From assembly GCA_964035575.1 (NCBI GenBank), contig OZ037907.1, positions 62,001 through 126,000 on the forward strand: a stretch of DNA of 64,000 bases, written 5' to 3'. Below, in pieces: positions 10,540 through 20,274 of this stretch (position 1 is the first letter of the stretch; each line of letters opens with the position of its first letter). This DNA is from Rhynchopus sp. YZ270_cl-10. Lineage: Eukaryota > Euglenozoa > Diplonemea > Diplonemida > Diplonemidae. A program made the position numbers and the translations under genes. The notes beneath the pieces are model-generated. The model had not been told where the DNA came from and did not search any database. It saw nothing but the letters and a program-made list of their open reading frames with translations.

Positions 10540-10717
10540 TTATTTTGAAACGACGGGTGAGGGCAAGACGGACGAGGTCAAGGCCAAGGTTGTGAAGCCG
10601 AAGGGAATGGTGGATCAGCTGAAGGATCGAACACGCAAGAATGCCCGATCGCAGAGGATCTGGAACAAGGGCACCACCGACTCAGGAGAACCGAGGTTAC
10701 ACTACATCGTGGTTTGA
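10540..10717 (+). pseudogene. Orphan coding-like fragment (possible 3' exon)
   Basis: Downstream of the satellite the plus strand has protein-like, GC-richer sequence of about 55 codons ending in a stop at 10715-10717, rich in Lys/Arg/Asp (includes KPKGMVDQLKDRTRK and GEPRLHYIVV). It has no start of its own: the open frame only continues back into the satellite. It may be the last exon or a stranded fragment of a gene disrupted by the repeat. I do not recognise the family. Confidence 0.35.
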
Positions 10718-11067
10718 GGCACTTATGTCATACTTATGTCCTGACATCTTGAAAAAACAGTGTAAAGAGAAGGGTCTTGGGAAGAGAGGAGGGGGAGGAG
10801 GAGAGGGATTTTTTCTTCTCGTTGTCAACGGTGCGCTTTTTTCAGAACATCACAAAAAAAAAAAAAAAAAAAAAAAAGCGACTTTTCATCACGGATGCTG
10901 CCAGATCTGGCCAGATCTCCAGATCTGGGCCTCCCAGATCTGGCCAGATCTGGAAAATTTTTTTTTTTTTTTGAAAAAAAAAATTTTCCCAGACGTCCCA
11001 GATCTGGCCAGATCTGGCCACATCTGGGAGATCTGGGACGTCTGGGAAAATTTTTTTTTCCAGGTAC

Positions 11068-12120
11068 CCCCAATGACATAACGAAGTATCGCTTGAAGTA
11101 CCGTTCAATATACGTTGCTCGTGTGTGCAAGTTACGAAGTAGGACACACAAGGTATATCAAACGATAAATCAATCAGATAAACGTTACATCATTGGAAAA
11201 TTGTTGGCACCGCCGCCCTGTCTTCGTATTTATTACGTCGACAGGCCAAACAGCGTTGGGCTCAGAAGAAGCAGTGCAAAACACTGGGGATCAACATGAG
11301 AACCAACTCCCAACAACACAGGCTACCGAAGTAGCAGGTGGGGTGTTGCGGGTGTTTGGGGTGAAAGAAAATCGATTTTGGTAAGTTACAGCAGAAAATT
11401 CTTAAGTTTGCACAATTGAGAAGGGTGTTACCACTGCCTAATATTATTCGTACATGTGAACCGGTAAGGTCGAGAAGGGTGGACACGGCATACAAGTACA
11501 AGTACAAGTAAGACGTACCTTCTACAAAGGCTGAATTCGCAATTCTTAAGGGATTGAATTCAGCCCCCACGTGGTGTTTTTGAGAAAATCATTCCATGGT
11601 ATACAGCTAATGGTTCCCGAAGAATGATTCGCCCCTCCTCGTTCATGCAAACTTAAGAAAATTCTGAAGTAACTACAACCTGGCGTGCGGGTACAGATGC
11701 ATTGCTTTGTTCTTTCCTCAAAGTCATGTGTGATCTCTCGGGTCTGTACTAAAGTCAGTGTTTAGATAAGCATCCACTTGACTCGTTCTAACAACCGTTG
11801 AAATCTAGAACAAAACAATACACTGCCCCTTCTCACACCAAGCCGCCATGCTTCAAGAGCATGCCCTGGGCAAAAATTACTCTGACAAAAATTGGTTTTC
11901 TGGGGGAACGCAATATTTTCTTGTGCCTAGTCCTCCGCAAGCAGAGGACAGACTTTCCGGATCCCGAAGTCGAATTTCTTGCACTAGCTATGCTCCCTGG
12001 ATTAAACGGCTATAGCAGTGACTGACTAAGAGTTTCATAATAATTAGGGTGGTCTATGGGGTGGGTTAATGGAAAAGTTGGTATATAAACCCGACTTTTA
12101 CGATCGCCACCTGGTTTTCA
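11068..12120. repeat. Foldback-element core, copy 1
   Basis: Begins CCAATGACATAACGAAGTAT directly inside the left arm and is about 90-95% identical by eye to 51524-52540 for roughly 1 kb, with small indels. Two shared frames differ by indels, so the core is probably non-coding. A hairpin around TATAAACCCGACTTTTA lies near its right end. Confidence 0.75.
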
Positions 12121-12405
12121 AATAATTGCACCAGCTCTTCCATCGGCACTGCTTCGCTGTCACGATGAAGGGTCGTCGGTTCGGGTACCTGTTAAGAGAA
12201 ATTGAATGTAAAAGTAGAGACTACAACAAAAAAAACAAACAAACAAACAAGAAGCCGCCCCGTACCCCTTAAACGTAAAAGTGACATTTTTGTTGACAAA
12301 AAAAAAAATAGCTAAAAAATAGCGGACATGTCGAAAAGGGAGAAAACCGGGGGGTTAAAAACATACCTTGCACTCGGCCCACTCTCCAGGTACAAAGAAC
12401 ATCAC
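12066..12405 (-). pseudogene. Captured gene fragment with intact intron
   Basis: Relative to the other core copy, sequence is replaced between about 12102 and 12405. On the minus strand it reads as two in-frame exon pieces, 12367-12405 (VMFFVPGEWAECK) and 12188 downward (VPEPTTLHRDSEAVPMEELV and onward), joined across a 178-bp GT-AG intron (12189-12366, donor GTATGT, acceptor TTAACAG). The frame ends at a stop in core sequence at 12066-12068. Retention of the intron argues for capture as DNA, as in Pack-type transposons. The donor gene is not in this window and I do not recognise the protein. Confidence 0.55.
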
Positions 12406-12899
12406 TGCACGACAAACCCACTACTACGATAGAAAATAACTATTTTTTACCGAACAGAAAGGTCGTTTTATTGATGAGTGTTTTCTGAGTGCACACTCAG
12501 TGGGGACAAAATGCAACACTTACCGAAAAAATTCTCCAATCGGACAAAAACCTTTCTAAACACCCAAAAAAAACACCTCAGTCCACATCCGCTGGGGTCG
12601 CGAGATGGAAATATATGGTTTTACAGCTTTTGGGGGGTCTAGCGTGGGTCCCAGATGCATTTTGCAACGGGTCTGTGTGTGTGTGTGTGCCTCAACGGCT
12701 TCACAGTACCCTTTTTTGTAACTGAAAACGACGCATCCTGTACCTAAGTGCACTGAAGCCTTGCTTGCGTCCTCCTTCGTGGTTTTGGGCGTTCGCATGC
12801 GAGAATCATTATCGCATTCGCACATGTAATTCTCGCATCACGGAGAGGATTTTAGCGTTACGTGACCACAAAAAAAGTGCACAAAATTAGTTTGGTCAA

Positions 12900-13640
12900 A
12901 AATCACCTTGCACTTGTGAAGGCATTGCTAAGGAAATGTGAAATATGCGTGTTTTGGTACACAAAAGTGCGTTTTGGGTGGTTCTGAAGGGTCAAAACAC
13001 CAAAAAAATGCGTTTTTTTGCATTTTTGGTCACCCAAGGACCCACTATTTTGGTTGATATTTTTTTTTTCCCTTTGCGAAAAAGTACCCAAAAAGCACGG
13101 CTATAAAAACGCTAAGGAAAAATCGATATTCATTTTTTGGGCAGAGAAGTGCGTTTTAGGCGCCCACAGATGGTCAAAACATCAAAATTTTTGTGTTTTT
13201 GGCATCTTTGGACACCCAAGGACCCACTATCAGGGGTGAATTTTTTTTGCCTGAGATTTGCCTTTGCCAAAAATCGAAAAAAAAAAATTATGAAGGAAAT
13301 TGCTAAGAAAAAGTCGAAATTGTGGGCCTGTAGTGCATATGGCGGTACCCCAGATCGTCAAAACACCCGACTCTTGCGTTTTTTTGCACTTTTTGGTGCA
13401 CAAAAACCCTACTCAGGGGTCAAAATTTTCCCGGGAAAAAAATTTTTTTTTTCGAGATTTTTCAAAAATCGACTTGTCTTTGGTAAAAACCACGAAATTT
13501 CGGGTGCGCGAAACCACGTTTTAGGCCCCCACAGATGCTCAAAAGTGTCAAATTTTGCTTTTAACGGCCTCAAATCGTCGAAATTAGCCCTTTTTAGGGC
13601 GAAAAAAAAAAATTCGAGAGTCCCTTTCCCTGGGAGACAA
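12900..13640. repeat. Tandem array of ~183-bp degenerate units
   Basis: GGTCAAAACACCAAA-type motifs followed by TGCGTTTTT recur at about 12989, 13172, 13356 and 13539, a spacing of 183-184 bp. Units have diverged strongly. The last unit resembles 47468-47690 and 52620-52866, where it is present once, and ends with the shared CCCTTTCCCTGGGAG sequence. Confidence 0.65.
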
Positions 13641-13863
13641 TAGCCAGAAATCTGAGAAAAAAAAAAAAAATGGCCAGATTTCCAGATCTGGCCAGATCTG
13701 GCCAGATCTGGGGGGTTTTTTTTTTTTTTGAAAAAAAAAATTTCCCAGATTCCCAGATCTGGCCAGATCTGGCCAGATCTGGAAACAAGATCTCCACATC
13801 TGGAAAACAAGCCAGATCTGGGAAATTGGCCCCCAAATCTGGCCAGATCTGGCAGCATCCGTG

Positions 13864-14449
13864 TTTCATATTTTTTTTGTCTTTTTTTGCGTATCCAAAA
13901 AATACCCCCCGAACCCCCCGATCAACTCAATTTTTGAATCTGAATGTGCGAAAAACAAAAAAAAGAACAAATTTTTCAACAAAAAAAATGAAATGAACAA
14001 AAGCAGAAAAAAGAAAAAAAAGAAGGAACAGCGGAAGTGGTCGTAACCAAATCCTGTCAAGGGAGAATATTTTGAAAAAAAAAATGGTTTTTTTTGGGTG
14101 ATAGAAAAAAGCCCTCGTCTTTTTGTCCCCTCCCCTTTTCGTCTTTCTCTTTGTAAAAAATAATATTTTTGCACAACAGAATTTGAGGCAAATACGGGAC
14201 GTTTCGAAACCCCCCCACACATCCACCTCAACAATGATACCTTACAAATTAAAATACCCCCAATTCTGTTTTTTTTCCCACCCCCCTCCATCATCCTGCC
14301 GTATTTTTTTTTTCTCTTGTTTAAGAATATGGTCAGAGCGCGAATCTGCTCACCACCTTCCCCCCATTTTATGAAAGAAAATCCCCTTCAGTAAAAATTG
14401 ACCCCAAAAGAAGCCAATAAACCCCCCCATTTTTATTTGAGAAAAAATC
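13864..14449. other. A/T-rich spacer
   Basis: Lies between the right arm of element 1 and the DRG1 stop codon. Long A and T runs produce spurious F/K-rich frames. No gene or repeat recognised. Confidence 0.6.
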
Positions 14450-15882
14450 TCAGATCTTCTTGACCACCTGGATGATGTCCTCGTCATCGAGAATGTGCTC
14501 CTTTCCGACCTTTTGCGGGTTGTGCTTGACAGAGGACCCCCACACCCAAGCGTACTTAAAGTCCTTCATCAGCTGTCTGTGAAGCTTGTCACAGAAGGAC
14601 TGAATCGTGGGCTGTGGGACGGCCTTCATGATGACAGGCTCGTTGTAGTCAGGGATCTGCCCTCTCGGCTTTGTGTAGCAACGTGTCAAACCCAGGTGGT
14701 CCCAGATGGTCTCGAGAAGCCCGTCAAGGTTCCAGTTGTGGTGTGCCGACACGGGGCAGTTGTGCGGGATGTTGCTGATGATGTCGAGCTCCTCGATGCT
14801 GATCTGGTCGATCTTGTTCATCACGTACACAGCAGGGATGTACACGCAGGTACCTTCCACGACATCCACCAGCTCGTCAATGGTTGCATCCTCGTAGAAG
14901 CAGATGTCCGCCTGTATTTTTTTTTGAGAAATTTGTTACAACTGAAGTTATTTGGGGGTTTGGGGAGGGGATCGCATACGTTGATGACCTTGTACTCCTT
15001 AAGGACACTGACGACTGTGTCCGGGTCGACCTTGGTGAGCTTCACAGTTGAAGAGAGCGAGATTCCTCCCTTTTCACGCTTTTTGATCGAGATGTTGGCG
15101 GCCTGCTTGTTGAGGCGGATGCCGAACCCGTCAAGCTCGCGCTCGATAATGAGCTTGTGCGTAAGGGGCTTGGCTGCGTCGAGCACGATCAGCAGACAGC
15201 TGCAGGTGCGCGCCACGGCAATGATCTGCCGTCCTCTACCCTTACCGTCCTTTGCGCCCTCAATAATTCCGGGCAAGTCAAGCATTTGCAGCTTCGCTCC
15301 CTTGTACTTCACCACACCGGGCACACAGGTCAGCGTAGTGAATTCGTACGCCGCCACCTGGAGGGAGAGAGGAAAGAGATGGGGGAAGAAAAGTGGAGAT
15401 TGCACAACTGTGGCAACACAACCGAGGCAACTACACTACTCCAACAATTTATCAAGAAAAGTGGATAAATTTTGACTTGAAAATACAAGAGTCCGCTCGT
15501 GGCAGTGTACTAAGCAGTAAAAAAATTACACTATACCTCAGAGAAGGTGTTTGTCAGCTTGTTCAAAAGCGTCGACTTTCCAACAGAGGGGAACCCGATG
15601 TACCCAATGCGTGCGTCACCTGTTTGTGTTTTTTTGTGTGAATTTGTGGGGGGAGAGGGGAGGGGGGAAACGACATTTAATGAGGGTATTTTCGGTACCT
15701 GTTTTCTGGACTTCGAACCCCTCTTGTTTCGGCCCTTTGCCTTTGCTGGTGTTTTCTAACAACTCGGATTTCAACTTGGCAAGCTTTGCCTTAAGGAGAC
15801 CCAAATGCGCGTTGGTGGCTTTGTTCTTCTGAGTGCGGCCCATTTCCGCCTCAATGTCAGCGATTCTCTGCATGATAGACAT
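14450..15882 (-). CDS. DRG1: Developmentally regulated GTP-binding protein 1
   Basis: Four exons: 15699-15882, 15537-15619, 14980-15357 and 14450-14911. The introns (79, 179 and 68 bp) are all GT-AG; lengths add to 1,107 nt, giving 368 aa, close to the usual DRG1 size of about 367. Exon 1 carries the N-terminal helical region ([20 protein letters not shown]). Exon 2 has the P-loop GFPSVGKST. Exon 3 has the DLPGIIEGA switch-II motif and the DRG-specific insert. Exon 4 has NKID and the C-terminal TGS domain ending [12 protein letters not shown]1 is a conserved cytoplasmic GTPase that associates with translating ribosomes through a DFRP1-type partner. Splice junction phases (1, 0, 0) restore the conserved sequence exactly. 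It is the best landmark for phylogenetic placement of this contig. Confidence 0.95.
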
Positions 15883-16797
15883 GGTGGCTGCCTGCTCTCA
15901 ACCCCCTGGTTGATGACGTGTGCTCGGACGCTCTAAGTGGGTGATGTGTGGGGCGTTCCCTGTAAGGTGTGTTGTGTGAGAGAGGAAGAGGGGAAAAGGA
16001 AGCAAAAGGAACAGAGAAGTTGGTAAAGACGAGAGAAGGATGTTATGAACTGCAAGGGAATACAAGCCTTTTGTTGGGATGATCTACTTCTCTCTCTTCT
16101 CCGCCGTCGAGGAAAAAAGGTGATATTTAATACCCAGACAGACGGCAACTTTCGTATACACGAAAGAGGTCTGACTCCCTCCACAACAAAAGATACGAGA
16201 AAACCGCGGAGTTCTTTCAACCTCGACTGCCGGAGCTACTGGAGGAGGAACTGCATCGACCATCCCACAGCTTTGTCTGGACGCATTGGCAAGACAACTC
16301 CTCGTGGGGAAACTGGCGCCGTCTTACTCTCAACTTCAGCGTTAGGGATGAAGCAGATATGTCTCCAGATAGATATGTCTCCAGAGGTGAACCGTGCGCT
16401 CGTGGAAGAGCGGGAGAAGAAGTGAGTATGTGTGCAGTTAGATGATGAAGATCGTTGCCACCTTGCACTTTTGCGCATACGAAGGGACTCCACACACGAC
16501 CAAAACAACGAGATGAAATTTTCATCAAAAACACACAACGACACTGCGATGTTGCAGTGGTTGGCACAGAACGTTCAGTACACATCGCAAGAGTATCCTT
16601 CAGGGCGGGCGGCAAGGACTATGAAGGGGTACCCTGTACAGCCTGCTTTTCCGAAGGGTTTTCACACCCTTTGCCTTCCAGTAAACATATAGGTGCGTGG
16701 ATGGGGCTTGTAAATGGAGTCAGCTCCAGCATAGAAAAGATGGTGTTCGTCACAATATGACTGACGGAAATACTACGGTGTCAAGTAGCTGTCTGTA
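15883..16797. other. Spacer at left edge of transglutaminase array
   Basis: No gene recognised. About 40 bp at 16275-16315 (ATTGGCAAGACAACTC, CGTGGGGAAACT) match the junction region inside every array unit (e.g. 20512-20546). The next 480 bp (about 16316-16797) are missing from the units, so this is the ancestral flank from which the repeat was formed. Confidence 0.6.
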
Positions 16798-17964
16798 CCT
16801 ACACAGGAAAACGGGAAACGAAACAGGGAGGGTTTGTGAGTTGTACAATAAATAGGGGGGTGTTCTTGGTTTTGATGTTAGTTTTGAGTGTTCACATTTT
16901 TTTGTAGCTGGAGGAGGAGGGTAACTCCTGGGGGGTTTGTGAACAGAAGGCTGCTGTTTGGCTCTCGCAAAGCCAGGTACACAAAAAATATATATGTCGC
17001 TGTGGTACACACCACCTTGCGGTATAAAGCTATTCACGAATTTCATAAATTTGCATGGAACGCAAAGAAGCGTGTTTTTTGTGCAACATTTTTTTTGATT
17101 GTTTCTTTTTTTCCTTTTCATTGATCGAAATGGTCCCATTTTGTTGCTACACAAAAGCGGGTGTTTAGTCGGCCACGTTTGGGTGACGGTCTTTTAGTTG
17201 ACATTACTTTTTAAAAGCAAAAAAGGGGGCGAAATGATGTGACTGCGTTTTGCCCCAGTAGAAAAAAGGCCGCGCACAAATAAAAATCGCAAAAAAAAAA
17301 GCAGAAAAAGAGTCTGGTTCTTCGTTGGCGCTGAAAAGAAAACAGCTTACACGTCTACAGACTACGCGTTTCTGCCGATTTTTTGCGGATTTCTCTCTGT
17401 TCGGATGGAACGCTGGTTGCGTCCCTCTGAATAGGGAGAGAGTTGCAAACTTTCGATATGACCACTGAAAAAAGAAAAAAAACCAAAAGAGCAGAGGGTT
17501 GAGGGGGGGGGTTGCTGAGTTTGGCCTTTTCTTTCTTCAAAAAAAAAAAACAAAAGAACGGTTTACTGCGAGTATGGTGTCGTACACAGGAACTAAAAAT
17601 GCACGCAAACTGCAGAGGGACATCATGCACCTAGCAACAGCTTCGTACCCTGTGTATGACAGGTATGAGCAAATGCAGTAAAACGAACGGAAAAGAAAAA
17701 AAATAGGAAATAAAAAAAAATGAAAAATAGAAAAATGATGGAAAAAAACTCCGACCATTCGGGTGTGACTGGAAAATAGAAGCCAAAGTGAAAACACAGA
17801 AAACCGACATCTTTCAGAAGCTATGCAATCACTGGCTACATCTCACATCACCTCCGACTCGGAGATAGAGGCAAAAAAAAGGTATAAAGCTAAAAGGTAT
17901 AAAACCCCAAAATCCAAACTGAAAGTGCGACAGGATGGAGGAAGGGGTGAATAGGCAGGCTAGA

Positions 17965-20274
17965 TCAGCACTGGATCTCGACCTCTCCGTGCATCATGCC
18001 CTCAAACTCGTTGGACGAGAAGGAGAACACAACCTCCTTCTGCATCCCTCTGTCACCGTTGCACCAGCGTGCTGCCGGCACAAAGATGGTCTTGGTCGCG
18101 TGTCCCTCAATGGTGCCCATCTTGTGGCTCTCGTCCTTCGACGGTGTGGAGTAGTGCACGAAGCAGTGTGTGAGCGGGGTGGCAAGCGGGTTGGTGAAGG
18201 TCACAGTTGCAGTGCCGTCCTTCAGGAGTGCCGCCACAGGGTTCGGGGTCGCAAGCTCAAACTTGTTTGTGTGCGAGTACATGACCATCCCAATCATGTT
18301 GCGCACCTCAAGTGTGACGCGCAGCGTGTTTGTCTTCGCAAGGAAGGGCGCGTACACAGCCTCGGGCACAACAATCGACGCAGTCTTCCCGTTCGGCGAC
18401 ACAACCGCAAGGGCGACGTCGAGGTCCGCAATCTTCACCCCGGTGTAGGACACAGCCTCCACCACGAAGACAGCCTGCGCACCCCCGCGTCCGCCGTTCA
18501 GCTTCACACCCCCAGTCGACACGGCGTGGAACTGCACGTCGCCCCCGGCAGCAAGGCTTCCCTCCTTGAGGGCGAACCCCGCCAGGTCGTCGTAGCGGCG
18601 CGACGTCATGCGGCTTCCCTTCCCGAGGGCAGCCGCCTCGCGCTCAGTGGTCAGCGGGCTGTCGTGCTTCTTGTACTGAGTCGTGATGTCCATGCGGCAG
18701 GTGTGGCCAGACCCAGTGCACCCAGGCTGCTTGGTCGAGATGTAGCGCCCGACGTCGGAGTAGATGTACTGCCCGTTGCGGATCACAATCCCGTTTGTCT
18801 CAGACACCACAAAGGTCTGGTCGTAGCTCGACCCGTGCGCCACGTTGTCCGCCATCTGCGGGAGGGAAGCAGGTCCCATCTGGTACTTCCCTCCCGAGGT
18901 CTCCTGCGGGGTCGCGTCAATGGCGTTCCACTGCACCGCTGCAGACGAGATGTCCGGGCGCGACATCTTCGCGTCGACCCAGGCGTGGAAGTTCCAGATC
19001 GAGTCGGACGTGCGCTCGTCGATGTAGAAGTCGAACGGCTTCGACTCGTGCGCACTGCGGAAGTTTGTGATCGGGCGTGCCGCAACTCCCAGCGTACGCA
19101 TCGCCGTTGTCAGCAGGCACGCAAACACCCAGCACTGTCCGTACTTCACAGACGCGTAGCCTCCGTCGCTCCACTGCTTCATGATCTGACGCGACCCGGT
19201 CCACACAGTCGGGGACGTGCCGTCGGCGTAGTTCCCGTCCCAGCGTCCCTGCAGCACACCCTGCGACACACCCGAGTTCAGCAGGTACGTCATCGCACGC
19301 GACACCTCAATGGCGCTCGACCTGTCCACAGACGACGGCATGCGCGACACCAGCTCCATCACGTAGTTCAGCACGTCGTACTGGCCAAACGCCCACGCAG
19401 ACGACCCTGCACCCTGCCCCAGAGACGCAGAGTACACGTCCCCGTACCAGTAGCGCCCGTTCTCGTTCTCCAGGTACTCCGCACGCTCCGCAGCGTCTGC
19501 CACGTAGGTCTGCGTGTCCGCCGCCTTGTACGGGTTGAAGAGCACAGCCACCGTTCCGTAGCTCTCCCCGTTCAGCGTCAGTGCGAACCGTCCGACGTCC
19601 GCCGTTGCCGGCACAGCCACAGCCCACACCGTTGCGCTTGTTGCTGTCGCCGTCAGTGCCACACCCCCGAGTGCCGCCGTGAACGACGCAGGCGCCGCCC
19701 CGACCAGCTCCACCTCAAACGTCTGCCCACGGCGCACCACCAGCTCGTCCGACGGCGTGTATCCTGCAGTCGTGTAGAACTGTGCCGTCGTGTGTGCAGC
19801 CAGGTTCTGTGTCTTCCTCAGCGCGAAGAGCTGTCCAGTGGGAGGGGTGGGTGGGGTCGGCGGGGTGGATCCGCTCACGCACTGCAGGGTGGTTGCGCTG
19901 CACGTACGCCCCTGTGTGTCGGCGGTGCCGTCGCAGTACAGCGTCTGTCCGGCAACGTCGCAGTCGGGGTCCCATGCACCGCAGTTGCAGTCGCAGCCGT
20001 CCCTTGCGTTGTAGTACGCTTGGTTGCAGGTGAAGACAGGGGCGGTTGCCTCCGCCTCGCACACCAGCGTGTCCTTGTTGCACACACGGTTCTCCGTGTC
20101 CCTCCCGCTCGCGCAGTACAGCGTCTGCCCGGCAATGTCGCAGTCCGGGTCCCACTCACCGCAGGCACAGTCGCACCCGTCCTGTGCGTTGAAGTACGAC
20201 TGGTCGCACGTCCACGCACCCTCCACAGAGGACACTGCAAGGCAGCTCGCTAGGAGCAAGGCGGACACTCTCAT
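17965..20274 (-). CDS. Secreted animal-type transglutaminase, array copy 1
   Basis: 769 aa. Residues 1-19 are a signal peptide (hydrophobic, ending SSVEG-A). Residues 21-73 and 81-133 are two homologous eight-cysteine modules (DGCDC-x-CG-x-WDPDCD-x-AGQTLYC), followed by a TPPTPPTPPT linker. From 148 onward it follows the factor XIII/TG2 layout: N-terminal beta-sandwich (about 150-250), catalytic core, two C-terminal beta-barrels (about 530-769). Catalytic Cys381 lies in YGQCWVFA, His430 in WNFHAWVDAKM, Asp453 in WNAIDATPQE; W358 and W427 match the transition-state tryptophans of TG2. The His-Asp spacing (23) equals that of TG2. Expected reaction: calcium-dependent isopeptide cross-linking of Gln and Lys side chains. 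With a signal peptide it probably acts on extracellular matrix or cell-wall proteins, or as a secreted effector. Unspliced. Its downstream flank is the slightly divergent left edge of the array. Confidence 0.93.
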   Translation of the reverse strand: MRVSALLLASCLAVSSVEGAWTCDQSYFNAQDGCDCACGEWDPDCDIAGQTLYCASGRDTENRVCNKDTLVCEAEATAPVFTCNQAYYNARDGCDCNCGAWDPDCDVAGQTLYCDGTADTQGRTCSATTLQCVSGSTPPTPPTPPTGQLFALRKTQNLAAHTTAQFYTTAGYTPSDELVVRRGQTFEVELVGAAPASFTAALGGVALTATATSATVWAVAVPATADVGRFALTLNGESYGTVAVLFNPYKAADTQTYVADAAERAEYLENENGRYWYGDVYSASLGQGAGSSAWAFGQYDVLNYVMELVSRMPSSVDRSSAIEVSRAMTYLLNSGVSQGVLQGRWDGNYADGTSPTVWTGSRQIMKQWSDGGYASVKYGQCWVFACLLTTAMRTLGVAARPITNFRSAHESKPFDFYIDERTSDSIWNFHAWVDAKMSRPDISSAAVQWNAIDATPQETSGGKYQMGPASLPQMADNVAHGSSYDQTFVVSETNGIVIRNGQYIYSDVGRYISTKQPGCTGSGHTCRMDITTQYKKHDSPLTTEREAAALGKGSRMTSRRYDDLAGFALKEGSLAAGGDVQFHAVSTGGVKLNGGRGGAQAVFVVEAVSYTGVKIADLDVALAVVSPNGKTASIVVPEAVYAPFLAKTNTLRVTLEVRNMIGMVMYSHTNKFELATPNPVAALLKDGTATVTFTNPLATPLTHCFVHYSTPSKDESHKMGTIEGHATKTIFVPAARWCNGDRGMQKEVVFSFSSNEFEGMMHGEVEIQC

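Larger units (their letters stand above)
10066..10889. other. Spacer: SNX leader, 7-bp satellite, gene fragment
   Basis: From left to right: the 5' leader of the sorting nexin gene, a heptanucleotide satellite (10241-10496), a coding-like fragment on the plus strand (about 10540-10717), and a 24-nt A run that abuts the foldback element. Confidence 0.6.
10890..13863. mobile_element. Foldback-type element 1 (AGATCT termini)
   Basis: A 2,974-bp segment. Its ends are inverted copies of CACGGATGCTGCCAGATCTGG (10890 and 13863 inward). Both arms (about 10890-11062 and 13672-13863) are built of repeated CCAGATCTGG palindromes separated by A/T runs. The interior holds core sequence shared with the element at 51255-53034, a captured gene fragment (12066-12405) and four degenerate units of about 183 bp (about 12900-13640). 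No transposase frame is visible, so it would be non-autonomous. Target-site duplications were not identifiable. The architecture recalls Foldback/Galileo-type DNA transposons. Confidence 0.7.

Noticed and set aside
10004-10717. Plus-strand 237-codon frame through the TACAGTG satellite, and similar minus-strand frames
   Set aside because: It is open because a 7-bp repeat lacks stops in all frames. Only the last 55 or so codons look protein-like and are listed separately as a fragment.
11798-12025. 75-codon frame in element core 1 (MKSRTKQYTAPSHTKPPCF)
   Set aside because: The matching core copy at 52250-52450 has a one-base difference that breaks the same frame, so it is not maintained as protein.
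12900-13640. CRISPR-like array
   Set aside because: Units of about 183 bp are themselves diverged, with no short identical repeat alternating with unique spacers, and the genome is eukaryotic.
17935-20253. 772-codon plus-strand frame antisense to each transglutaminase copy (also at each +3,768-bp position)
   Set aside because: It is in codon register with the real gene. The absence of stops only means the gene avoids TTA, CTA and TCA codons. Its product is R/H/V-rich with no domain, while the minus strand has a complete catalytic triad.
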